NCBI RefSeq assembly: GCF_000255655.1
Contig: NZ_JH636435.1
Span: 2,194,658-2,258,657 of the forward strand
Origin: Schlesneria paludicola DSM 18645
GTDB taxonomy: Bacteria; Planctomycetota; Planctomycetia; Planctomycetales; Planctomycetaceae
Reading direction: 5' to 3'
Length of the DNA: 64,000 bases
The translations under genes were made by a program, and so were the position numbers. Shown in pieces: positions 48,660-57,495 of this stretch; position 1 is the stretch's first letter; every line of letters begins with the position of its first letter. The notes under the pieces were generated by a model. That model did not search any database and was not told the DNA's origin. It saw nothing but the letters and a program-made list of their open reading frames with translations.

Positions 48660-49097
48660 ATGTCGATCGCACGAGTCGGAACCTTGGGTCTATTCGCAGG
48701 CCTGCTGATCACCGCTGGAATCATCGGCACGAATGCAATCGACACCCTGAAGGCCAGCGCTTCGGAGGCGAAAGAGTCGAAACTCACGAAACTGCGAACG
48801 GAGAAAGTCGAAATCCTGCAACGAGTCGTGAATCAACTTGAGAAGCTACGCATCCAAAAAGAAGTCGGGGCCGATGATCTTTATGCAGCCCAGATGGAAC
48901 TTTACCACGCGAAACTCGACCTTTGCGCCTCTGACCGAGACAGGATTGCGACCCTCGAACATTTGCTCAGTGAAGCACGCCGCCGCGAAGAGGCCGCGCT
49001 CCACTCGAATACCAAACCGTCACATCGCGCGCTGGAACGAGCACAAGTCGATCGATTGGACGTCGAGATTGCGCTGGAACAGCTGCTGTCGAAATAA
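48660..49097 (+). CDS. Membrane-anchored coiled-coil protein
   Basis: 145 residues from ATG 48660, preceded by AAGGAG at about eight bases; upstream codons of the open frame lack a start signal. One N-terminal membrane segment (GTLGLFAGLLITAGIIGTNAI) is followed by a long charged helix (KLRTEKVEILQRVVNQLEKLRIQKEVGADDLYAAQMELYHAKLDL) likely to form a coiled coil. The layout resembles fragments of TolC- or periplasmic-adaptor-type hairpins, but the protein is too short for either. Not recognised; probably a periplasmic coiled-coil protein anchored in the inner membrane. Confidence 0.65.
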   Translation: MSIARVGTLGLFAGLLITAGIIGTNAIDTLKASASEAKESKLTKLRTEKVEILQRVVNQLEKLRIQKEVGADDLYAAQMELYHAKLDLCASDRDRIATLEHLLSEARRREEAALHSNTKPSHRALERAQVDRLDVEIALEQLLSK

Positions 49098-49174
49098 CCG
49101 CATCCGCGGCAACAGGCACATCGCGCCACGATAGTGCGCAGGGGCACCGGTGCCCGGATTCCGATATAGAACGC

Positions 49175-51361
49175 TTATTCGCAGAAATGCCCATTCTTTA
49201 CGAGCGGTCGCACGCATTTTGCCTGCGGGCCATGTTCAGTCATTTCTTCCTCAAAACGGACCTCGCTTCCCAGCTCCAACCGGTGCAGCGCCAAGTCCAC
49301 CAGGCTGTTGGCATGGAAATGGACCTCGCGACCATCGCAGGTCGAAATTGTTCCGCAAGCGGTCTCGGGGTGTTCGGCTCCATCAGGCAGACTGATTTTC
49401 GAAATCCGACCATGCGCTAACGCGCATGCTGAGTGCCGTGCCAGGGCGCGTTGCACCAGTGAGACGAGTTCGTGACGAGAATACGGCTTGCGAATGACAC
49501 CTAGCACGTGCCCACCGCTTTCGTAATGGTCTTCCGAGAAGTAGCCGGATGAAAAAAAGATTTCGATGTTCGGGTCCAGATCGACAAGCCGTTCGAGAAT
49601 GGCATCGCCCGTGATTCGGGGAAGATTCAAATCGATGATCGCCAGATCGACCTGCACCGGTGACTTCCGAAAGAGTTCCACCGCCTGAATGCCGTCGTCG
49701 GTGGAGAGAACCTGATATCCCTGCCGTTCCAGAATCTGCTGGCCCAACGCACGCACCATCGCGTCAGACTCGGCCAACAGGACAGTCGGCTTAAGGCCAC
49801 GTGATCGCGGTGGAAGGGCCGTGGTGGATTCCATCGCAGGAATCTGCCCCGAACTCGGAAAATACAAATCGAATTGGATTCCCGCTTCTACACTATGACT
49901 GCACTCAACCCAGCCATGATGTTGTTCCATGACTTCCGTCACAAATTCCAAGCCGATTCCAGCGTCGTGTCGGCTCGAACCGCCTCTGGTGAGTTGTGCG
50001 GCGAGCCGCTCATACACTTCCTGCGTCAAACCACGCCCCGTCATGCCGATTCGCGCGCGGACAAAGTTCCCCTCACCGATCCGTTGAGGCTCGGCAGAAT
50101 CGTCAGCCTTCAGCGCCAGGTTCTCGCAGTCGAGGACGATTCTGCCACCGTCAAGCAGCGAGTCCTGAATGCCAAGACAAAGGTTCACAAGAGCCTGTCC
50201 GACCTGGACTTCATCCACCGAAACGGGCCACAAACCCATTGTCGGCTTGCAAGTGACACGTAGCGAAGGATCGAAGAGTTGCTTGCTTTCTACCAGGAAC
50301 GTTGACAGCAACGTATTGAGATCAACCTGCTGAAACCTGCCATGGCCTTCTCCTGAAAATCGCAAGAGCCGGCGGATCATGTCGGCAGCACGGTGACTGG
50401 CGGCTTCGACGCGCGTGAGAGCCTCTGCACCTTCCGACTCAACTGCGGATTGAGTCATCGCCAATGACGTATTACCCAGGATGACGGTCACGAGATTATT
50501 GAGGTGATGGGCCATCCCCCCGGCAAGACGTCGCACCGCCTCTAGCTTTTGTGACTGGCGGACATTTTCCTCGCCCTCGCGCTGAGTCCGTTCCAGTTCA
50601 AGTCGGGGCGCAATGCTTCTCACGGTCAGTGCAGTGCCAAGGTATTCGCCGTGTGGATCGAAAATCGGCGCGATCCGGCCTTCCACGGGAGTGCGCTGCC
50701 CACTTCGATCGATCAGGTCAGTGCCTTTCGCGATTGCAACATCACACCAGTCACAAGGGTCTTGACTGGCCACGTCCTCGAGTATGAATTGACCATGCGG
50801 CCGCGCAAGATGGCAGACGTCCGACAGCGACTTTCCTGCCGCTTCGTCCTTGTCCCAGCCCGTTAAATTGCACGCCGCGTGATTCATGAAGTGGATTCGA
50901 CAATCGGCATCCGCGGTGATGATCGCGTCGTCGACACCTTCAAGAGTCGCTGCCAACCACCGTTCGGTCTCGGCCAGCCGTTGCTCGGCGCGGTGCATCG
51001 CCAGGGCCATCTCAATGGTCGTCTTCAACTCCTGCCCTTCATAAGGCTTCAAGAGATAGCCAAATGCTCCAGTGTCCGCCGCCCGAGCGACGGACTCGGC
51101 GTCGGCAAATGCCGACAGGTAGACGATTGGAGTGCCATAGTGAGCGTGGATCTCACGAGCGGCGTCGATTCCGTCGCGATCCCCTTTCAGGTGAATATCC
51201 ATTAACACCAGATCGGGATGAAACTGATCCGCCTTTTCAATCGCATCCTTCGCGGACGAGGCAATTCCCGAAACCTGATAACCAAAGCCTTCCAACTCGT
51301 TCTGAATGCACGTCGCGACGATTCGTTCATCGTCGACCACCAGGATTTGACTTTTTGACAT
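49175..51361 (-). CDS. Hybrid histidine kinase-like protein: REC-PAS-HisKA-degenerate HATPase-REC-cold-shock-like tail
   Basis: 728 residues from ATG 51361 (GAGG about eight bases upstream). Order: receiver 1 (3-120, Asp55 in LVLMD, Lys105), PAS (~133-250), HisKA (~273-340, His285 in MAHHLNN), HATPase (~375-502), receiver 2 (~525-640, Asp577 in AIIDLNL), and an 88-residue tail. In the ATPase domain the N-box Asn is Gly397 (NLCLGIQ instead of NLCVNAR) and the G1-box Asp is Met440 (IGMTGRG), so ATP binding is probably lost. The tail, GTISTCDGREVHFHANSL ... LGSEVRFEEEMTEHGPQAKCV, resembles a cold-shock OB fold. It starts 17 bases after the kinase gene upstream and likely receives signals from it. 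Confidence 0.8.
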   Translation of the reverse strand: MSKSQILVVDDERIVATCIQNELEGFGYQVSGIASSAKDAIEKADQFHPDLVLMDIHLKGDRDGIDAAREIHAHYGTPIVYLSAFADAESVARAADTGAFGYLLKPYEGQELKTTIEMALAMHRAEQRLAETERWLAATLEGVDDAIITADADCRIHFMNHAACNLTGWDKDEAAGKSLSDVCHLARPHGQFILEDVASQDPCDWCDVAIAKGTDLIDRSGQRTPVEGRIAPIFDPHGEYLGTALTVRSIAPRLELERTQREGEENVRQSQKLEAVRRLAGGMAHHLNNLVTVILGNTSLAMTQSAVESEGAEALTRVEAASHRAADMIRRLLRFSGEGHGRFQQVDLNTLLSTFLVESKQLFDPSLRVTCKPTMGLWPVSVDEVQVGQALVNLCLGIQDSLLDGGRIVLDCENLALKADDSAEPQRIGEGNFVRARIGMTGRGLTQEVYERLAAQLTRGGSSRHDAGIGLEFVTEVMEQHHGWVECSHSVEAGIQFDLYFPSSGQIPAMESTTALPPRSRGLKPTVLLAESDAMVRALGQQILERQGYQVLSTDDGIQAVELFRKSPVQVDLAIIDLNLPRITGDAILERLVDLDPNIEIFFSSGYFSEDHYESGGHVLGVIRKPYSRHELVSLVQRALARHSACALAHGRISKISLPDGAEHPETACGTISTCDGREVHFHANSLVDLALHRLELGSEVRFEEEMTEHGPQAKCVRPLVKNGHFCE

Positions 51362-51378
51362 TTGACATTCCTCATACT

Positions 51379-52610
51379 TCATTCTTGAAAGACTTCGGGA
51401 AATGTCACCGTGATGGACATTCCACGGCCATTTGCCCATTCCAAAGTTCCGGAAAGTTGATCAACCAGAGCCTGCACGATTTGCTTGCCGATGCCATTTC
51501 CAGGGTTTCTTTGCCAGAAATTCCCACGCCGTCATCAGCGACGACCAGCTCAATCTGGTCATCGCGACTCCGGAGTTCGACACGAACCTCACCCGATCTT
51601 CTGTCGGGAAAGGCATACTTCAGTGCGTTGCAAACCAGCTCATTGACGATCAGGGCACACGGGATGATGCTGTCCGACTCCAACACAACTTTGTCGACGA
51701 TGATTTTGGAGGTGATGTCACCCAGCGTGGGGGAATAGCATCGAAGCAGCGCCTGCACGAGTTCCGTGAGGTAAAGGTCCAACTGGAACGACGACAGATC
51801 TGGCATTCGAAACTGTCTGTCGTGAACCTGCGCGATGGCGCGAACACGCTGCTGGCATTCCTTAAACAGTTCACGACTGGCCTGATCCTGAATTCGACTC
51901 ATCTGAAACCCGAGAAGACTGCTGATCACCTGAAGGTTGTTCTTGACGCGGTGTTGCAGCTCTCGATAGAGCGTTTCCTTCTCACTTAATGCCGTTTCGG
52001 TCGCCTCCATCGAGATCCGCAACTTTGCATGCGCGTCCTGCAAGACTGATTCTGCATGCCGTCGCTGTTCAATTTCCGAGACCAGACGCTCGTTTGTGGC
52101 GGTCAGATCGGCCGTCCGCTCTTGGACACGAATCCCCAGATTGTCGTTGGCCACACGCAACTCACGCGCGATCCTCTGGTAACTCTCCTGCAAACTGCAG
52201 ATCAGACTCACGATGATCACGAAGTTGAGATCGCAGACCACGGCCGAGATATTGGAAAAGACAGACCCCACCGGAGGAAGAAAGAAGAAATCGACGGCCA
52301 ATGCTGACAAGAGCGTCGCCACAAGAGCAGGACCTCGACCGCCCAGCCAGGCGGTCGCAACAATCGCGGCGGTAAAGGGAACCGTCGGGGTCGCTCGTAA
52401 AGGGGACAATAAGGCTGTGAGAATGACTGCGGCACAGACACCGAGCACGCCGCCGACATAGGCCAGAACATTTTCCGTACCCAGCCGTGGCACATCACTG
52501 GTCGCCAATGCCCAGTTCATACAATCCCTAGCACGCTCGGCCAAAACGGGCGACGCACCATCGCTCGCTATTCTGCCAGATTCGCGTCCCGCGATTGATT
52601 CCATTCGCAT
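51379..52610 (-). CDS. Sensor histidine kinase (DUF4118 - HisKA_2 - HATPase), with a frameshift near the C-terminus
   Basis: In the uninterrupted frame (51405-52610) the protein has 401 residues: DUF4118 membrane domain (~45-140), coiled coil, HisKA_2 dimerisation region with His220 in ELQHRVKNN, and the HATPase with Asn328 (NELVCNALKYAFP) and Asp360 (VVADDGVGIS). After Leu370 the sequence becomes unlike the family. In the -1 frame from base 51501 it continues properly as GNGIGKQIVQALVDQLSGTL and MSITVTFPEVFQE to a TGA at 51379-51381, giving 410 residues. So there is a one-base deletion, sequencing error or -1 recoding. HisKA_2 kinases usually signal to separate receivers; the next gene encodes two. 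Confidence 0.82.
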
Positions 52611-52692
52611 TCACGCGCGTTGAACAAACTCCATTCTAGGAGCGAATCAATCCCGAAGGATCGAGGAAGATGTTCCTTCACGACGAATTCAC

Positions 52693-52903
52693 CCATCGCG
52701 CAATCTGCCCATTACGAAGTTGTAATCAGAGGGACGAATTTGGCTTCAACCGTACTCAACTCATCGCCTCGTCGAACATTCGTCGAAAGACAACGTGTGC
52801 TCTAAGTTGTGGGCACACATCCAATCGTCGCCCTTGCGGACGGCAAGAAGATTGGCCGTCGGTTTAAACCCAGTCTGACAAGACCACAAACCATTAAAGT
52901 GGC
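52693..52903. other. Non-coding stretch between kinase and DUF4262 genes
   Basis: Part of a roughly 290-base gap (52611-52903) with nothing recognisable beyond the expected kinase promoter. Confidence 0.35.
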
Positions 52904-53692
52904 TTATGCTCGTCGCCAAGGTGAACAAGCCGAATCCCTCGTCGCTTGACTTCCCGCGGGAAGATTTGCCAGCGCTGCGATTGATGGATGTCGGTGAAGA
53001 ATCTCTTCTAATGTGGCTATTCTTCCATCCGCAGGCGAAGTTGAAGTACCACACAAGAATTGCCAATCCCCATCGCGATCGTGGCAAATATGCAAAACGG
53101 GATGCGAGCCGTCAAGAACTCGATTTGTCGTGAAGACGGCTCGATTCTTTCCTTCAGAAAACGGCCATCCGCTTTGATGCGTCAAGAGAGGCTGGCGTTG
53201 CCGCACGACAGAATGACAACCTGCTTGCCACGGAAACTGACGCTGACTGTCGGGCCAAACGCATTGAAGAACTTGAAATGAATCCGGCCGATAAAACCAC
53301 ATTGCAAAACCAAAGTATTCGGGGAAGACCTCAGTCGGAACTGATCGGAAAATGCAGGAATAGCCTTCCAAGATTTGATCGCTCTCATGCCAGTCTTGAA
53401 ATCGACTCCCTTTCCGGACTTCTTCGCCGATCGCATTGATGATGTTCATCATCGCTGCCACGTCTCTGAGCCCCAACACGATCACTTCCGGATGATTCAG
53501 CGTGTGCTGCATTCCGATCGAGTAGGCAAAGGCAGGGCCCTCGAAATGGTCCTCAATCCCAACAACGTGCCAACCAACACGATGAACGTCGTCGATGACG
53601 CGTTGCTCAGTGGCATCGTCACTCTTGGTACGCACCACCTTGTCTACTCCAGAAATTCGCAGATTCACATCAGATATGTCTTGCCGTGCCAT
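52904..53692 (-). CDS. DUF4262 domain protein
   Basis: 262 residues from ATG 53692; a GTG ten codons upstream is possible and neither has a clear ribosome binding site. The N-terminal two thirds (RVIDDVHRVGWHVVGIEDHFEGPAFAYSIGMQHTLNHPEVIVLGL ... AMMNIINAIGEEVRKG) is the DUF4262 pattern. The C-terminal part (FTTNRVLDGSHPVLHICHDRDGDWQFLCGT ... LEEILHRHPSI) resembles a short domain found alone in other bacterial proteins of unknown role. Soluble, no signal peptide. DUF4262 proteins are often in polymorphic-toxin or accessory settings, but nothing nearby supports that here. Confidence 0.72.
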   Translation of the reverse strand: MARQDISDVNLRISGVDKVVRTKSDDATEQRVIDDVHRVGWHVVGIEDHFEGPAFAYSIGMQHTLNHPEVIVLGLRDVAAMMNIINAIGEEVRKGSRFQDWHESDQILEGYSCIFRSVPTEVFPEYFGFAMWFYRPDSFQVLQCVWPDSQRQFPWQAGCHSVVRQRQPLLTHQSGWPFSEGKNRAVFTTNRVLDGSHPVLHICHDRDGDWQFLCGTSTSPADGRIATLEEILHRHPSIAALANLPAGSQATRDSACSPWRRA

Positions 53693-53785
53693 GTGAGAAT
53701 ATGAATGCTGGCGATTGATCACGCGCTGTCACGAAATCAGCCGACCTTATCACATCGACGCGGCATGGCATCGGAATGATCGCAC

Positions 53786-54148
53786 CTAATTGAGGATCGC
53801 AAGAAGTTCGCCGATGGTGTGTTGTGTTTCAAGAGGGTGCCGCAGTTGCAGCTTTGCGTTCACCGTATAGCGGTTGCAGCGCCCTTCTTTGGTGATCTGG
53901 AGATAGCCTGCATCGACCAGTTCCGCGACGATTCGCTGCACCATCCGTTCAGTAATCCCGACTGCAGTCGCGACATCACGTAACCGCTGATCTGATTGCC
54001 GAAATAAGCTGAGCAGTACGTGCGTGTGGTTCGTCAAGAACGTCCAACTCGTCGGGTCTGGAAGCACGAGGGGTTTCCGGGCCGTGATAGATTTTGAGGC
54101 CGTCGAAGGCTTGGGTGAGCCCACAGGTGATTTCACAGACTTTTTCAT
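53786..54148 (-). CDS. Winged-helix transcriptional regulator (MarR/ArsR-like)
   Basis: 120 residues from ATG 54148 (AAGG seven bases upstream; a GTG 14 codons earlier also opens the frame). After a Ser/Lys/Pro-rich N-terminus comes one compact winged helix: SWTFLTNHTHVLLSLFRQSDQRLRDVATAVGITERMVQRIVAELVDAGYLQITKEGRCNRYTV, followed by LRHPLETQHTIGELLAIL. I recognise the SWTFLTNHTHVL / TERxVQRIV combination as a small regulator family. The effector and targets are unknown. It lies 141 bases downstream of the PEP carboxylase gene on the same strand. Confidence 0.78.
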   Translation of the reverse strand: MKKSVKSPVGSPKPSTASKSITARKPLVLPDPTSWTFLTNHTHVLLSLFRQSDQRLRDVATAVGITERMVQRIVAELVDAGYLQITKEGRCNRYTVNAKLQLRHPLETQHTIGELLAILN

Positions 54149-54289
54149 CTTCAAACCTTGCTGCTCGGCCGAAGCGGATTTCACAGGCACTCCAGATCAA
54201 TTCAGATGCAGGCCAGTCCATCGCGATGGCGCGAACAGTCTCCACTCCAAACATCGCACAAGTGATGCACGCACAACGGACAGGATACA

Positions 54290-57043
54290 TTAACCGGTCG
54301 TGCGAAGCCCCGCCGCGACCCCCTGAATTGTCAGTCTGGCCAGTTCTTCCTGCCGCGCGACATCTGCGTCCTGGCCCCGTTCACTCGCCAGACGCATTCT
54401 TCGAATCAGTTCGATCTGAATCAGATTTAGAGGATCCACATACGGATTTCGCTCTTGAATCGACCGCTGCAACCAGGGAGTGCTGGCCAGTAACGTCGAC
54501 TGACGCGTAATCAGCAGAACTGCCGCCTGAGTCTGTTGGAACTCCTCATCGATCAACTGCCAGATCGCTTGAACTTCCTCATCCTTCACCAGGTCCACAT
54601 AACGTCGGGCGATGCCGAGATCGGCCTTGGCGAGTGCCAGTTCGGCGTTGTCGATCACTGCCTGAAACATCGGCCAGTGATCGTACATCGCCTGCAGTTC
54701 CGACCAATCTTCGCCCACCTGATGTACATATTCGACCAGGGCCGAACCCAGGCCGAACCATGCGGGAATGAAATGTCGGCTTTGCGTCCACGCAAACGTC
54801 CAGGGAATCGCCCGAAGATCCGCAAGCGAGCGACGTTCGCGGCGACGGGAAGGGCGGGAACCGAGCGGCAACCGTTCGATTTGCGTAATAGGCGTTGCTT
54901 GATCGAAGTAGGCCAGGAACGCGGGATGGTCGATCAGCGATCGATACTTGCGGAACGAACTTTCTGCAAGTTGATCCAATTGCGTCAGCCACTTCGGAGG
55001 GGTTGGTTCCGTTTCGCGGCCTGACACCAGCAGTGTGGCCCATGTCACCTGTTCCAGATGCCGCGTCGCGATTTGTGGATCGTCGTACCGTTCGGCGATC
55101 ACTTCCCCCTGTTCGGTCATGCGAATCGCTCCATCAACCGACTTGGGTGGCAACGAGAGAATCGTTCGTGCGGCAGGGCCGCCGCCTCGTCCCAAGGCGC
55201 CCCCGCGACCGTGAAACACCACTAGCCTCACACCGTGCGTCCGGGCCACTTCGGCCAATTGCTCTTGCACGCGAAACAATCCCCAACTGGCAGCAAGATA
55301 GCCTCCATCCTTTGTGCTGTCGGAGTAACCCACCATCACAACTTGTGTCGGCGTCGAACCAGGTTTGGTGGCGATGTAGCGGGCATATTCGGGAATGTTC
55401 AAGAGCTGATCAAAGATCTCGGGGCCGCGCTGCAAATCGCGAATCGTTTCGAACAGCGGAACGATCGGCAGATAGGGGGCTGGTTGAGTTCCCTTCGACG
55501 ACGTGGCGTTCCAGCCCCATTGCCAGAACCACAGGACAGCCAGTAGATCACTCGGTTCATGCGTCATACTGATAATGTGACTGCCGATTCGATCGTGGCC
55601 TTCGTCCCGATAAATCTGGGCCAGACACTTGAATAGCGACAACGTCTCTCGAGACTGATCGCTCAACGCCGCCGCCAGCAACTCGTCGCCGACTTGTGGG
55701 CCTTCGAGCAACATCGCCTGGCGTGCCGCTTCGTCGGCCGCCAGATAGTCGTCGCAGACGCCCGTCAACCGAAACACGTCCGCCAAGACGTCGTTGTGGA
55801 CGCGGGAATCCTGGCGAATATCGAGAGCTGCGAACTGTAGCCCGAACGTTTCGATCTGGTCGAGCCAGGTGCTGAGATGCGAGACGGCAATCCGTTTGCC
55901 CTTGTTGGCGACAACACTCTCGGTCAGTAGAGACACGTCACGAAACAGTTCTGGTCCATTCCGATAGGCCGTACCGTCTGATTGGTCCCCAAGCGAGGTT
56001 CGCAGCGTCGCTTCGAGTCGGACTTCGATGATCTTCAGCCACCGCCGATAGATTTCGAGTTCGGAGATCGACTCAACAGCCGATCTGGCCGACGCGGATT
56101 GCTGGAGCGCCTGGTCGATGGCCGCTTTAAATTCGGGTTCGATGTCAACTTGCCGGTTCGACATGACCAGCAACTGTTCCAGTTTCCGGCAGACGCCCAA
56201 GTGACGTTGCACCGCCGCTCGTTGCAGAAGATTCAACGTTTGCAACGTCACATCGTGGGTGACAAACGGATTGCCGTCGCGATCGCCGCCGATCCAGGAG
56301 CCAAACTTGATAAACACCGGAACACGGAATTCATGTTGCGGAAACTGCTGAACGAGAGCCGTCCGCATCTGATCGCGCAACTGCGGCGCAATCTCCCAAA
56401 GCCCGTCGAAGAAAAAGAGACCGCGTTCGACTTCATTGAGCACCGTCGGGCGCTGAGGTCGAATGGGGTCAACCTGCCAGAGCAATGTCAGATCGCTCAG
56501 GATCGTATCCAGCATCGCAATCCGCTCGCGCGGCAACAAATCTGGACGGTGTTCGGCCTGAAGTGTCTGACGCAGATGTCGCAACACCCGTCGCGTCGTT
56601 CGCCGCTTCGCTTCCGTTGGATGCGCCGTAAACACGGGTTCGATCGACAAACAATCCAACTTCTGCTGAATCACATCCGGCGCGAGTCCGCTCGCTTTCA
56701 GCTCCTGAATTGCGGCACCGATCGATTCGGCTCTCGGTCGGTCACCAGCCGTTCGCTCGCGATCACGCAAGACCTGAACACGATGCAGATCTTCAGAGAG
56801 ATTGGCGAGGTCAAAGTGGATGATCAAAGCCCGCACACAAACGGCGAGTTGGTCCTCGCGAAGCTCAGCAATTCGTGCGGCCATCCGCTCGGCCGCACCA
56901 CGAACGCCAGCACGACGCTCAAGCGCCAACTGACGAATCTGCCGCAACAGTTTCACAAGCTCCAGACCGGACTGCTCAACCAGCATCTGCTCCAAAAGTT
57001 CAATCAGCGAATCAATATCTTGTTGCAATGTCGGCGTTTCCAT
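54290..57043 (-). CDS. ppc: Phosphoenolpyruvate carboxylase
   Basis: 917 residues, usual bacterial length. The enzyme makes oxaloacetate from PEP and bicarbonate to refill the TCA cycle. Catalytic His141 lies in VFTAHPTEAKRR; SWIGGDRDGNPFVT, VGYSDSTKDGGYLAASW (~570) and the glycine loop VFHGRGGALGRGGGP (~605-615) are intact. The C-terminus reads GLRTTG, a small change from the usual RNTG end. The N-terminus is slightly shorter than E. coli's. No operon partner is evident upstream (450 bases of empty DNA); a small regulator follows downstream. Confidence 0.95.
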   Translation of the reverse strand: METPTLQQDIDSLIELLEQMLVEQSGLELVKLLRQIRQLALERRAGVRGAAERMAARIAELREDQLAVCVRALIIHFDLANLSEDLHRVQVLRDRERTAGDRPRAESIGAAIQELKASGLAPDVIQQKLDCLSIEPVFTAHPTEAKRRTTRRVLRHLRQTLQAEHRPDLLPRERIAMLDTILSDLTLLWQVDPIRPQRPTVLNEVERGLFFFDGLWEIAPQLRDQMRTALVQQFPQHEFRVPVFIKFGSWIGGDRDGNPFVTHDVTLQTLNLLQRAAVQRHLGVCRKLEQLLVMSNRQVDIEPEFKAAIDQALQQSASARSAVESISELEIYRRWLKIIEVRLEATLRTSLGDQSDGTAYRNGPELFRDVSLLTESVVANKGKRIAVSHLSTWLDQIETFGLQFAALDIRQDSRVHNDVLADVFRLTGVCDDYLAADEAARQAMLLEGPQVGDELLAAALSDQSRETLSLFKCLAQIYRDEGHDRIGSHIISMTHEPSDLLAVLWFWQWGWNATSSKGTQPAPYLPIVPLFETIRDLQRGPEIFDQLLNIPEYARYIATKPGSTPTQVVMVGYSDSTKDGGYLAASWGLFRVQEQLAEVARTHGVRLVVFHGRGGALGRGGGPAARTILSLPPKSVDGAIRMTEQGEVIAERYDDPQIATRHLEQVTWATLLVSGRETEPTPPKWLTQLDQLAESSFRKYRSLIDHPAFLAYFDQATPITQIERLPLGSRPSRRRERRSLADLRAIPWTFAWTQSRHFIPAWFGLGSALVEYVHQVGEDWSELQAMYDHWPMFQAVIDNAELALAKADLGIARRYVDLVKDEEVQAIWQLIDEEFQQTQAAVLLITRQSTLLASTPWLQRSIQERNPYVDPLNLIQIELIRRMRLASERGQDADVARQEELARLTIQGVAAGLRTTG

Positions 57044-57495
57044 GGCGGTTCAATCTGATCAGGAAGAGAGCAGGGCAGGGATCGCGGCACGACATCTTGG
57101 CAATCGATTCGACACGAAGGTCTCTTCGGCCATGGGACTTACGAGCAACGCCACGAATCTCACGAACTAAAACACACGAATCTTTTTTCGCGTTTCTACC
57201 GACGCGAGTTCACGCGAACAAGCGTGCCTTCCAAAAGAATCGGAAAGGCGAAGTTTGGCGCAACGGATTGCAGCACGATCCACAGGCACTTTTGGCAGGG
57301 TGAATCTTCCGAAAATCACCATTTCCTCACGCTGACTCGGTCCCCTCGCTGACTCGAAGCCCGACGAAACCGCGTCGACGCCCCGCCATCTAGCGTTTAA
57401 GGCAAGGATTCTTCATTGAAGATCGCGAGGTTCACCACGCAGCGGCAAGATCGGAGAGTAAGAAAGTTGAAATGAGTCCGCGTTTCGAACGACCG
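57044..57495. other. Intergenic region upstream of ppc
   Basis: About 450 bases without a supported gene; contains the ppc promoter. No repeat or terminator with a T-tract was found. Confidence 0.4.

Noticed and set aside
51495-51510. Programmed -1 frameshift heptamer in the sensor kinase
   Set aside because: The local bases (in-frame GAA ACC CTG) do not form a classical X XXY YYZ slippery site, so deletion or sequencing error is more likely than recoding; kept only as an open possibility.
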